Below, piece after piece: positions 6,817 to 13,001 of a stretch of 15,723 bases of DNA. Source of the DNA: an uncultured Acetatifactor sp. (GTDB lineage Bacteria; Bacillota; Clostridia; Lachnospirales; Lachnospiraceae); NCBI GenBank assembly GCA_910589655.1, contig CAJUTJ010000124.1, forward strand, positions 1 through 15,723, in the 5' to 3' direction. Under the pieces are notes generated by a model. It had not been told where the DNA came from and did no database searches. It was given only the letters and a program-made list of their open reading frames with translations. Both the position numbers and the translations under genes were made by a program. Positions within the stretch are counted from its first letter, which is position 1; each line of letters begins with the position of its first letter.

Positions 6817-7953
6817 ATGGGAAGATTGATAAAAACTGGAAGTCATCTTGTTGAGAATGATGATGAATTAGATATAAAAGGACCCGAAGAAGGGAAAATT
6901 TATCCCATGAGCGGTATCAAAGTTGATAAGGGATTCTATTCATTGTTTGAATTGAAACGCCGATATGATGCCAGTCCGAAGAGAATTATATTAGACAGTG
7001 ATTTTCAACGGGAAGACATATGGCGGAGAGAAAACAAAGCAGAACTGGTAGAAAGCGTATTGATGGGGCTTCCGCTGCCTGTTTTTTATTTTAATCAAGA
7101 TAAATATGGGAATTTAATTGTTGTAGACGGACGGCAGCGCTTAACAGCAATGTTCTCTTATATGGATGATAATTATAAATTAAACAACCTGAAAATACTT
7201 TCCGTACTTAACGGCAGGAGGTTTTCCGAGTTGTCTCCGGTACAAAGGACTCAGATAGAAGATTTTCAAATTCAGGCACATGTAATTATGCCGCCAACTC
7301 CGGATCGGATTAAGTTTGATATTTTCGATAGAGTAAATCGAGGCGGAATGCGGCTCAATAGACAGGAGATGAGAAATGCGTTATATCAGGGAGAGGCAAC
7401 ACGTCTAATAAAGCGTCTGGCTGAAAGCGAAGAATTTTCAAATGCGACAGGGAAAGCGTTTATACATGAGAATAGGATGAAGGACAAATATATATTGACC
7501 AGATTTATTACATTTTACCTTCATCAGAGGAAGAAGCTGCAAGATGAAAAAGGGACTGTGTACGTATATAAGGACGATATTGATGAATTTTTGGGAATTG
7601 GGATGGATACGCTGAATTATATGGATAAGCCGGAAATTTCTAAAATTGAAGCGATGGTGTTGGAGTGTCTTAAGAGATCCTATTATTATCTGGGAGAAGA
7701 TGGATTTCGATTAAGCGGCGGTGAGAGGCGGTCTCCGATAAACATGAATGTTTTTGAAACGGTGATGAATGCGATGCTGTATTTGCCTGCAGAAAAAGAG
7801 TGCTCTAAGGTGGAGGTGAGTGATGCTGTTCATAAGTTGATAGATACCAACGAATTTCGGGAGAATATTGGAAATCACCGAGACAGTGCACAGCGGCTTA
7901 AGTGGAGGCTGGAGCAGGCAGAAAGCATAGGGAGGTCATTTAAAGTATGCTGA
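6817..7953 (+). CDS. DUF262 (GmrS/ParB-Srx-like) protein of cassette 2 (A2)
   Basis: A 378-aa DUF262-family protein. Motifs in order: DFQREDIW (62-69), VLMGLPLPVFYF (81-92), the nucleotide-handling motif VVDGRQRLTA (102-111), and IFDRVNRGGMRLNRQEMRNA (169-188), the usual second conserved block. In GmrSD, SspE and BrxU this domain binds or hydrolyses NTPs and gates an attached nuclease. Here no C-terminal HNH/DUF1524 domain is present, so it would need a partner for any damage function. GGAGG (6804-6808) is 8 nt before the ATG. The last 7 bases overlap the start of B2 (ATGCTGA), implying coupled translation. A1 (1241-2248) is its diverged counterpart. Confidence 0.85.
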   Translation: MGRLIKTGSHLVENDDELDIKGPEEGKIYPMSGIKVDKGFYSLFELKRRYDASPKRIILDSDFQREDIWRRENKAELVESVLMGLPLPVFYFNQDKYGNLIVVDGRQRLTAMFSYMDDNYKLNNLKILSVLNGRRFSELSPVQRTQIEDFQIQAHVIMPPTPDRIKFDIFDRVNRGGMRLNRQEMRNALYQGEATRLIKRLAESEEFSNATGKAFIHENRMKDKYILTRFITFYLHQRKKLQDEKGTVYVYKDDIDEFLGIGMDTLNYMDKPEISKIEAMVLECLKRSYYYLGEDGFRLSGGERRSPINMNVFETVMNAMLYLPAEKECSKVEVSDAVHKLIDTNEFRENIGNHRDSAQRLKWRLEQAESIGRSFKVC

Positions 7954-9029
7954 TACAAAAATTGCAGATTGAGAACTTAAAAAGCATCAAAAATATGGAG
8001 ATGGAATGCTCACGGCTCAATCTTTTGATCGGGACAAATTCATCAGGAAAATCATCCGTACTTCAGGGGCTTTTGTTAGTTGCCCAAAATATGGAGCAGG
8101 ATTGTGGATTAAACGGCAGGCTTGTATCTTTGGGGACTTATGCCGAGAGTCGTTGTATATATGAGGAAAAGAAAGGAATAAAAATTTCAGTTTGGAATGG
8201 GGAAAAATGGATTCGTATAATGCTCGGCCCGGAAGAAGACGGAACCCTTTTGATACAAAGGGAAATGGGGTCGGAAGAATCAATTAAGTTTTTTTTCGAG
8301 GGGTTCCGTCTAAAAGAAAGAAATTTTCAATATTTGTCATGCCATAGAGTAGGGCCGCAGAATATATATGCAAAGAATATGACGATGGAAGATGCAATAG
8401 GGACAGAAGGGCAATATGCTATTGCTTATCTGAATCAACATCATCCGGATGTAATTGAACCGGAATTTTGCAAGGGAAATGTGGATTATACGCTTTTGGG
8501 ACAAGTGAATTGGTGGTTGTCCTATATTGCCGGTGCAGAGATAAGCACGGAAGAGATTTTGGGGGCAGACTTAATAAAGGCGAATTACAGAATGTATGAG
8601 GCGGTTCGAATCAGGCCGACGAACATAGGATCAGGTATCAGCTATCTGATCAGCGTTTTAATTGTATGCCTTTCCTCTCCAAGAGAATCGGTAATTATTT
8701 TGGAAAACCCGGAGATTCATCTGCATCCGGCGGCACAGGCCAAGCTTTGCGAATTTCTATATTTTGTATCACAAAATCATCGCCAGCTTTTCATTGAATC
8801 CCACAGTGACCATGTTTTTAATGGGTTTCGGGCAGGTATTGCATCTGCGGAGATGGATAACGAAGAGATTAGTATCCAGTTTATCAGTTTGAATGAGGAA
8901 CATTTGTCACAGACAATGAGGGTGAAAATCGGAAGAATGGGAAGAGTTGAGAATCAGCAAAAGGATTTATTTGATCAGTTTGATATTGATTTAAATAAAA
9001 TGATTGGATTGTCAGGGAGAAAAGAGTGA
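7947..9029 (+). CDS. AAA/ABC-type ATPase with DUF3696-like C-terminus, cassette 2 (B2)
   Basis: A 360-aa paralogue of B1. Walker A GTNSSGKSS (29-37), signature-like NIGSGISY (226-233), Walker B VIILENPEIHLHP (249-261), switch region ESHSDHVFNGFR (284-295), and the end NQQKDLFDQFDIDLN (336-350) as in DUF3696 proteins. All catalytic motifs look intact. The middle region is longer and clearly different from B1, so the two cassettes are old paralogues rather than a recent duplication. A G-rich RBS (about 7930-7936) lies inside A2, and the start overlaps A2. In contrast to cassette 1, the next gene C2 is 385 bp away, beyond a hairpin-rich insertion. Confidence 0.85.
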   Translation: MLIQKLQIENLKSIKNMEMECSRLNLLIGTNSSGKSSVLQGLLLVAQNMEQDCGLNGRLVSLGTYAESRCIYEEKKGIKISVWNGEKWIRIMLGPEEDGTLLIQREMGSEESIKFFFEGFRLKERNFQYLSCHRVGPQNIYAKNMTMEDAIGTEGQYAIAYLNQHHPDVIEPEFCKGNVDYTLLGQVNWWLSYIAGAEISTEEILGADLIKANYRMYEAVRIRPTNIGSGISYLISVLIVCLSSPRESVIILENPEIHLHPAAQAKLCEFLYFVSQNHRQLFIESHSDHVFNGFRAGIASAEMDNEEISIQFISLNEEHLSQTMRVKIGRMGRVENQQKDLFDQFDIDLNKMIGLSGRKE

Positions 9030-9055
9030 ATGGAATGAAGATCTTCTAAAGTTGG

Positions 9056-9082
9056 AAAGAGGTGTGTTTACACACCCTCTTT
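9056..9082 (+). terminator. Strong hairpin after B2, possible terminator
   Basis: AAAGAGGTGTGT (9056-9067) pairs with ACACACCCTCTTT (9070-9082) around a 2-nt loop, with a single bulged C. The T-run is within the stem rather than after it, so termination may be partial. Its right half also forms the left arm of the larger inverted repeat at 9065-9384. Confidence 0.5.
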
Positions 9083-9384
9083 GTATCTAACCTAAGAAAA
9101 TCTAAGTTATTCTGGGAGGAACGCAAGAACAGCGTTCTTCCAGTCTTGCACCAGTTCATAAATTGTTTGTGCCGACTATGTCGGCATGTCTGGAAGAGTG
9201 AAGGAAATCACTAAGTTTGAAAGGACTTCACTAAGTGATTCCACGCTTTGCGGAGCAGAGCTTCTTCCCGGTTTTGCGGCAATTCATTGATTGTTGGTGC
9301 CGATTGCGTCGGCATGACGGGAAGGTAAAATAAAAATGCATATTCAACTATTGATTTGAGTGCATGCAAGAGGGTGTGTAAACA
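9065..9384. repeat. 320-bp hairpin-rich insertion bounded by 17-bp inverted repeats
   Basis: Perfect inverted repeats TGTTTACACACCCTCTT (9065-9081) and AAGAGGGTGTGTAAACA (9368-9384) bound the non-coding gap between B2 and C2. Inside are GAACGC/GCGTTC (9119-9124/9132-9137), two related ~60-bp units (9137-9196 and 9264-9324), and a partial stem at 9203-9242. Each unit is closed by CTTCC-type arms (CTTCCAG/CTGGAAG; CTTCCCG/CGGGAAG) and holds an inner GCCGA...TCGGC hairpin (9171-9185; 9299-9313). No ORF of note. The corresponding junction in cassette 1 is 3 nt long, so this is an insertion, MITE-like or a structured RNA. Confidence 0.65.
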
Positions 9385-9414
9385 TCCCTGTTTAAGCGCT
9401 CTAGAGGTATAAGA

Positions 9415-10287
9415 ATGGAATTAATACTAAATGATTTTTCTTTAGATGGGCAGTTTAAGGGATTGGAGGACTTTGCCAATTATATACGGGATATTTTGGC
9501 GCCTCTGTTGGATGTTGTTATAGATAATAAGATAGTATTTCTTAAAAAATCTGATTTTTATAGAGCGGCAGTAACGGCAGATTTGTCTTTGCATGATCTA
9601 ATGTTGATGGCAAATGAACCGGCAATTTCTCTGCTGAAACAGTACATTGTAAATCTTGGGTATTGTGAACCTTATTGGGATACTGATGTGGCAACAAAAG
9701 AAGAAGTCCAATATGGCTATCCTATACATAGGCAGGAGCCTAACTGTTTTACCGAAGTAATTGAAAGACGCGGAAAATTGATTTCTTTTAAACATCCGGA
9801 CTTTAGAGAGGAGAAAATAGGCTGTTTCAGAAATGAAAGAGAGATAAATATTTTGAATATTACCGTAATTGAGCAATTATTAAAAGAATATCTTCGGGAA
9901 GAAACGGGAAAAATTCGATATATCTTGGAAAAATATCCATACAAGAGATCCGTAATGTGTGTTGAGGTCAATGGGAGATGCTATGCAAACGAGGCATTGT
10001 GTGAGAATAATTTGAATGAGGCGGATTTGATAAACCTTTTAGATGCCGTTCCGAGGCTGATAGAGGATTTGGATAATGGAAGAAAAAGCGATTTATGGGA
10101 CAAGCTTCAGGAAGATATTTTTGAATTGAGAATCCATGTCAGTGCAGGACGCATCTTTCGGCTATTGTTTGTGCAGTATAATGGCATTTGCTTTTTGAAT
10201 GGATTCATCAAGAAGACACAAAAAACTCCGACGGATGAGATACATAAAGCAATGGAGATTAAGAAACATATTATAGGAATATCATAG
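9415..10287 (+). CDS. Putative effector of cassette 2 with HigB/RelE-like toxin C-terminus (C2)
   Basis: A 290-aa protein. Residues 1-125 align without gaps to C1 (shared ILN, SL-GQF, DFY, EPYWD at 85-89, SF at 124-125). The C-terminus from about 225 has the layout of HigB/Gp49-type (DUF891) ribonuclease toxins: IFELRI (235-240), RIFRLLFV (246-253), ICFLNGFIKKTQKTP (258-272) and a closing helix starting EIHKAMEIKKHI. HigB toxins cleave mRNA on ribosomes; that activity here is inferred from family resemblance. Free-standing HigB is about 100 aa, so this is a fusion of a constant cassette domain with a toxin. An RBS-like AGAGGT (9403-9408) lies 6 nt before the ATG. No HigA-type antitoxin follows; restraint may come from A2/B2. 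A sigK-tail copy begins 24 nt after the stop. Confidence 0.7.
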   Translation: MELILNDFSLDGQFKGLEDFANYIRDILAPLLDVVIDNKIVFLKKSDFYRAAVTADLSLHDLMLMANEPAISLLKQYIVNLGYCEPYWDTDVATKEEVQYGYPIHRQEPNCFTEVIERRGKLISFKHPDFREEKIGCFRNEREINILNITVIEQLLKEYLREETGKIRYILEKYPYKRSVMCVEVNGRCYANEALCENNLNEADLINLLDAVPRLIEDLDNGRKSDLWDKLQEDIFELRIHVSAGRIFRLLFVQYNGICFLNGFIKKTQKTPTDEIHKAMEIKKHIIGIS

Positions 10288-10311
10288 GTATTTTTGACTT
10301 AGTTTGTAAGG

Positions 10312-10365
10312 TATATAAACAGAATCAAGAAGAAAGCTTTTTGCAAGCATGTTCTGGCCTGCATA
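10312..10365 (+). pseudogene. Decayed copy of the sigK 3' end (tail 3)
   Basis: From 10312 the frame reads YINRIKKKAFCK, against YVSRIEKKALGK in sigK. About 29 of the 39 bases from 10309 match 792-830. Drift is greater than in tail 2, which suggests an older event. It starts just after C2 and runs up to the leader of the barstar-like gene. Confidence 0.6.
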
Positions 10366-10382
10366 TAGTAAAGGAGTTCGAA

Positions 10383-10781
10383 ATGAAAAACAGTATTATT
10401 TATATCAATCAGGCATCTGCTGACGAAATCCTGTCTGATTTAAAGAATGCCCCGAATACTTTCTATGTCGAAATTGATGGAAGAAAGTGTAAAGTTTCAT
10501 TAGACTATTTAACAGAGATGTCCGTCAAATTTCAGTTTCCCATACCGTCAAAAGGATATGACGGATATTTGGATTGGATCAGAGATCTCACATGGATCGA
10601 AGAAGAAAATATAGTAATTGTGATAAACTACTTTAAGGATTTCCTCTGTGATGATCAACGCGACAAGCAGTTTGTTTTGGATTCGTTTCGTGAGATAGTA
10701 TTTCCATGGTGGGAGTCCGAAGTCTGTGAACATATGGTAGAAGGAAAACCAAGGTCTTTTATGGTATATGTAGTTGAATGA
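10383..10781 (+). CDS. Barstar-like (barnase-inhibitor family) protein
   Basis: A 132-aa acidic protein. The central block FPIPSKGYDGYLDWIRDLTW (52-71), followed by IVIVINYFKDFL (77-88), has the barstar pattern of a proline/aromatic turn, spaced acidic residues and a hydrophobic strand. Barstar family proteins bind and block barnase-type or polymorphic-toxin RNases in the cytoplasm. The start at 10383 is preferred because AAGGAG (10371-10376) lies 6 nt upstream; an in-frame ATG at 10341 would add 14 residues from the sigK-tail remnant. No barnase-like gene is visible nearby, so it is an orphan immunity gene, or it may restrain a cassette effector (speculation). Confidence 0.6.
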   Translation: MKNSIIYINQASADEILSDLKNAPNTFYVEIDGRKCKVSLDYLTEMSVKFQFPIPSKGYDGYLDWIRDLTWIEEENIVIVINYFKDFLCDDQRDKQFVLDSFREIVFPWWESEVCEHMVEGKPRSFMVYVVE

Positions 10782-10883
10782 TTTCAGGATGATACAGAGG
10801 ATGGGCGGAGGGGATAGTAAATATCGGTGCCTTTTACGGATGTAACTTGGCTCATTGCTCGCGGGAATAAAAGGATAGAGCTT

Positions 10884-11324
10884 ATGGGGAGATATGTGAT
10901 AGGCGAGGTAAATGTGGATGGATATGAGCGATATGCGGCGGTAAAAGGTGTGGAGGACGGTAAAAAGCTTATAGTACACTTTCTGGAATATGATGAATAT
11001 ATAGAAAGCAGCGTTGAATCAAAAAAGAGAAGAATCGGGGATATACTGGAAGGGGAAATAGCTATCGGCCTTGTATCTGTCGATAAAAAAGTGAATGCGG
11101 AACTGATGCATAGGCAATTAATCCCAATATCCTCTCATATAGAAGCGGTGGTACAAGTATATAGAGCGTTAGATGACTATTCGGTGCTGGCGTTTTCCTC
11201 TTTAGCGGAGGATAAAATCTTGGTGGAGTTTGAACATAGGGTAAATTACCAAAATGGAGATATGGTCTATCTTGAGGGATCTTTGGAGTTCAATCTGATT
11301 GTTAATGAAGGTATAAGGCTCTGA
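10884..11324 (+). CDS. Unknown small protein next to the barstar-like gene
   Basis: 146 aa from ATG 10884, chosen because AAGGA (10871-10875) lies 8 nt upstream. A GTG at 10827 in the same frame would add 19 residues, but its nearest GGAGG (10806-10810) is 16 nt away. The sequence alternates short hydrophobic strands (YVIGEVNV, IAIGLVSV, AVVQVYRAL, VLAFSSL, MVYLEGSLEF), suggesting an all-beta or OB-like fold; no membrane segments. It lies about 100 bp after the barstar-like gene on the same strand and may share its transcript. It may be a second immunity-type protein; no family is recognised. Confidence 0.55.
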   Translation: MGRYVIGEVNVDGYERYAAVKGVEDGKKLIVHFLEYDEYIESSVESKKRRIGDILEGEIAIGLVSVDKKVNAELMHRQLIPISSHIEAVVQVYRALDDYSVLAFSSLAEDKILVEFEHRVNYQNGDMVYLEGSLEFNLIVNEGIRL

Positions 11325-11332
11325 TTCATGAA

Positions 11333-11368
11333 ATCCTAAATAGGATCGCGATAATCCTAAATAGGGAT
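11333..11368. repeat. Two short tandem palindromes between convergent genes
   Basis: ATCCTAAATAGGAT (11333-11346) is a perfect palindrome apart from its centre and is repeated as ATCCTAAATAGGGAT (11354-11368). A related ccaaatagg follows. They lie between the 3' ends of two convergent genes and may act as a weak bidirectional terminator. Confidence 0.4.
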
Positions 11369-11411
11369 ATGCCAAATAGGCCCTTGAATATGTCTTATAG
11401 GCTTTCCGGTT

Positions 11412-11822
11412 TTATACAGATGCATTTTTTGCTATTTCGTTTTCCAGTTCCTCAAGCAGTTGACAGTCAATTTGCTCATCCACGATCCAGTCAATTTCTT
11501 CTATTATTTTATATTGCATTTGTTCCATGCCGGCGTCTGTCCCGTAAAGTAATTCATATCGGGTAAGATATTTTGTATACCAATAATACATACTATATGC
11601 CACATCAGCTTTTGTATATTGGTTTAGGGCGACGATTTGATGTTTCCTATATTTCAATAACAAGAAAAAGTTAAGATATTTACGAAGCACTGCATCGGGT
11701 TCATCGCTTTCCGGGATAACTCTGTTTTCTTCACGCAAGGAAGAAGGGGAAACAGACAGCCTGTGAAATAATTCTTCCATGAGTGATTCGTCCTTAATTA
11801 TTACGGGAGAAATATGGCACAT
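11412..11822 (-). CDS. Unknown helical protein downstream of the Uma2 gene
   Basis: A 136-aa, strongly charged and mostly helical protein with no recognised domain. It has a tyrosine-rich middle (VAYSMYYWYTKYLTRYELLY) and an acidic C-terminal half (IIEEIDWIVDEQIDCQLLEE). No signal peptide or membrane helix. On the minus strand AAGGAGGG lies about 9 nt before the ATG, a good RBS. It follows the Uma2-family gene by 98 nt and is probably co-transcribed with it. Confidence 0.6.
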   Translation of the reverse strand: MCHISPVIIKDESLMEELFHRLSVSPSSLREENRVIPESDEPDAVLRKYLNFFLLLKYRKHQIVALNQYTKADVAYSMYYWYTKYLTRYELLYGTDAGMEQMQYKIIEEIDWIVDEQIDCQLLEELENEIAKNASV

Positions 11823-11920
11823 GTGTCTCGTTCCCTCCTTATATTTGAATTCGGCATAATCAATCCGGTTATTCTTGAGATATTCCTGATAGGGCTGACA
11901 ATACTTTTCATAAAAATATT

Positions 11921-12421
11921 CTATTCGATGTCGAAGAGTTCGTCAAACGTAATTTTGAAATTTGGGAACATTACAAGTTGCAAATCATTTTTGTTTTGTT
12001 CAGTGACGGTCTTGTAAAGATAGGGATATGCCGTATCGTCATTTTTCCAGTCAAACATGTAAATTTCGACCTGCTTTTTACGCCAGTCAACGATCCAGTA
12101 CTCGGAAATGCCGACTTTACAGTACAGCTGCATTTTTTCATTCCGGTCGTATTCTTCAGTAGAATCAGACAAGACTTCCATAACAAAGCGCGGAATGCCG
12201 GTAAATGATACATTTTTTCTGTCACGCATGTTGCAGATGATGGAAGCATCAGGTATGACTACATTATCATCATTTTCGCGCCACTGATACTGTACGCTAT
12301 CGCCAAATACGCGGCACAGACTGTCCTTAATCTGATTTCCTATTTTGATGACAAAATTATGGATCACCATTGAATGTTCAAGGTAAGTTTTGCCCATGTC
12401 TTCTATAGGAAGGATATTCAT
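11921..12421 (-). CDS. Uma2 family (DUF820) PD-(D/E)XK nuclease-like protein
   Basis: 166 aa from ATG 12421, chosen because GGAGG (12429-12433, minus strand) lies 7 nt upstream; a longer frame would add 30 residues with no RBS. Uma2 features in order: VVIPDASII (54-62, PD motif), FVMEVLSDST (79-88, E82), D92 and K96, and GISEYWIVDW (104-113). These fit the restriction-endonuclease-like fold with an intact PD...E core. Uma2 proteins are very common in cyanobacteria and some Clostridia; their role is mostly unknown and many are thought to spread as mobile or defence-related genes. First gene of a two-gene minus-strand unit. Confidence 0.85.
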   Translation of the reverse strand: MNILPIEDMGKTYLEHSMVIHNFVIKIGNQIKDSLCRVFGDSVQYQWRENDDNVVIPDASIICNMRDRKNVSFTGIPRFVMEVLSDSTEEYDRNEKMQLYCKVGISEYWIVDWRKKQVEIYMFDWKNDDTAYPYLYKTVTEQNKNDLQLVMFPNFKITFDELFDIE

Positions 12422-12496
12422 TGTGGTGCCTCCATTTAATATGATTATGGTGAAACGGTGCAAGTAAATATTTTGTATGATACTCTGCGCGCAGGA

Positions 12497-12604
12497 AATC
12501 CGGCCAAACACGCTTTAGCATCTGCGAAGCAGATATTGATTTACAAGCCATAGCTTGTTGGTATAATGAATCACGAGGAATGCCAAGCCAGCGTAAGCCG
12601 GATT
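12497..12604. repeat. Branched palindromic element upstream of the Uma2 gene
   Basis: An outer stem AATCCGG (12497-12503)/CCGGATT (12598-12604) encloses the hairpins ATCTGC-GAA-GCAGAT (12520-12534) and CAAGC-CATA-GCTTG (12544-12557). It lies within the predicted leader of the Uma2 transcript. It resembles the cloverleaf at 912-992 in plan but not in sequence. Confidence 0.5.
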
Positions 12605-12625
12605 GGGTTCTGTGTTAGTAGAACT

Positions 12626-12654
12626 ATTATACTATGTTTCTGGCATATAGGCAA
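12626..12654 (-). promoter_or_regulatory. Candidate sigma-A promoter for the Uma2 unit
   Basis: On the minus strand TTGCCT (complement of 12649-12654), a 17-bp spacer and TATAAT (complement of 12626-12631). The start codon is about 205 nt downstream, leaving a leader that contains the branched palindrome at 12497-12604. Confidence 0.55.
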
Positions 12655-12721
12655 GATTTTGGATGTTTGAATTTCCTCGTTTTTTCTATTACTTTTTCTA
12701 TTTGCAGATTACAAAACCACT

Positions 12722-12786
12722 GCATTCTTTCCGCGTTTTGTGTGCATTCTTGTAACGGTTCAGTGACCTGCCTGAACTGTTACGAA
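12722..12786. repeat. REP-like palindromic element, copy 3
   Basis: About 94% identical (4 differences in 65) to 6648-6712. The hairpin GTAACGGTTCAG (12752-12763)/CTGAACTGTTAC (12772-12783) is conserved with an 8-nt loop. The upstream third of the family unit (the aaacccg part) is missing. The 580 bp between 12421 and 13002 holds this copy, the branched palindrome, the Uma2 promoter and the leader of the next gene; I see no gene in it. Confidence 0.7.
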
Positions 12787-12897
12787 AAATGGAATAGAGA
12801 CTAATTAGACTGAAATCAGGGATAAATATATGAGCTTAGAGAGGATAGATTGGATTGTTCTAAGCTTTGTTTTTGGTGTGGATTTTTCATAGAGAAG

Positions 12898-12995
12898 TTC
12901 CCTCCGTGAGATTTTGAGATTTTTGAAATTTAAATGGAGAAGAATTAAGTATAACGCTTAATTTTTGTAGTATGTTTTTTAGATTACGGAGGGAA
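12898..12995 (+). promoter_or_regulatory. Possible Shine-Dalgarno-sequestering leader structure
   Basis: TTCCCTCCGT (12898-12907) is the exact complement of ACGGAGGGAA (12986-12995), which contains the RBS GGAGGG (12988-12993) of the gene starting at 13002. Pairing extends inward by a G-U and an A-T pair. The loop holds a second stem ATTAAG (12944-12949)/CTTAAT (12957-12962). If formed in RNA it would hide the ribosome binding site, so translation could be conditional. Confidence 0.5.
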
Positions 12996-13001
12996 TGAAT
13001 A

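Noticed and set aside
7947..9029. Gabija/OLD-type nuclease (GajA)
   Set aside because: The ATPase motifs fit broadly, but there is no TOPRIM domain and the C-terminus fits DUF3696 instead.
9065..9384. Insertion sequence with transposase
   Set aside because: Inverted repeats are present but the 320 bp holds no ORF large enough for a transposase; at most a non-autonomous element.
10294..10317. Promoter for the barstar-like gene (TTGACT ... TATATA)
   Set aside because: The spacer is only 12 bp, too short for a sigma-A promoter, and the -10 overlaps the sigK-tail remnant.
10548..10979. 143-codon minus-strand open frame
   Set aside because: Spans the barstar-like gene and the start of the next one in antisense; those have RBSs and family-like sequence, this one does not.
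11333..11368. CRISPR-like repeats
   Set aside because: Only two 14-15 nt palindromic units 7 nt apart, with no spacers and no cas genes.
11814..12208. Plus-strand open frames opposite the Uma2 gene
   Set aside because: Antisense shadows of a well-supported Uma2 gene and its downstream gene.
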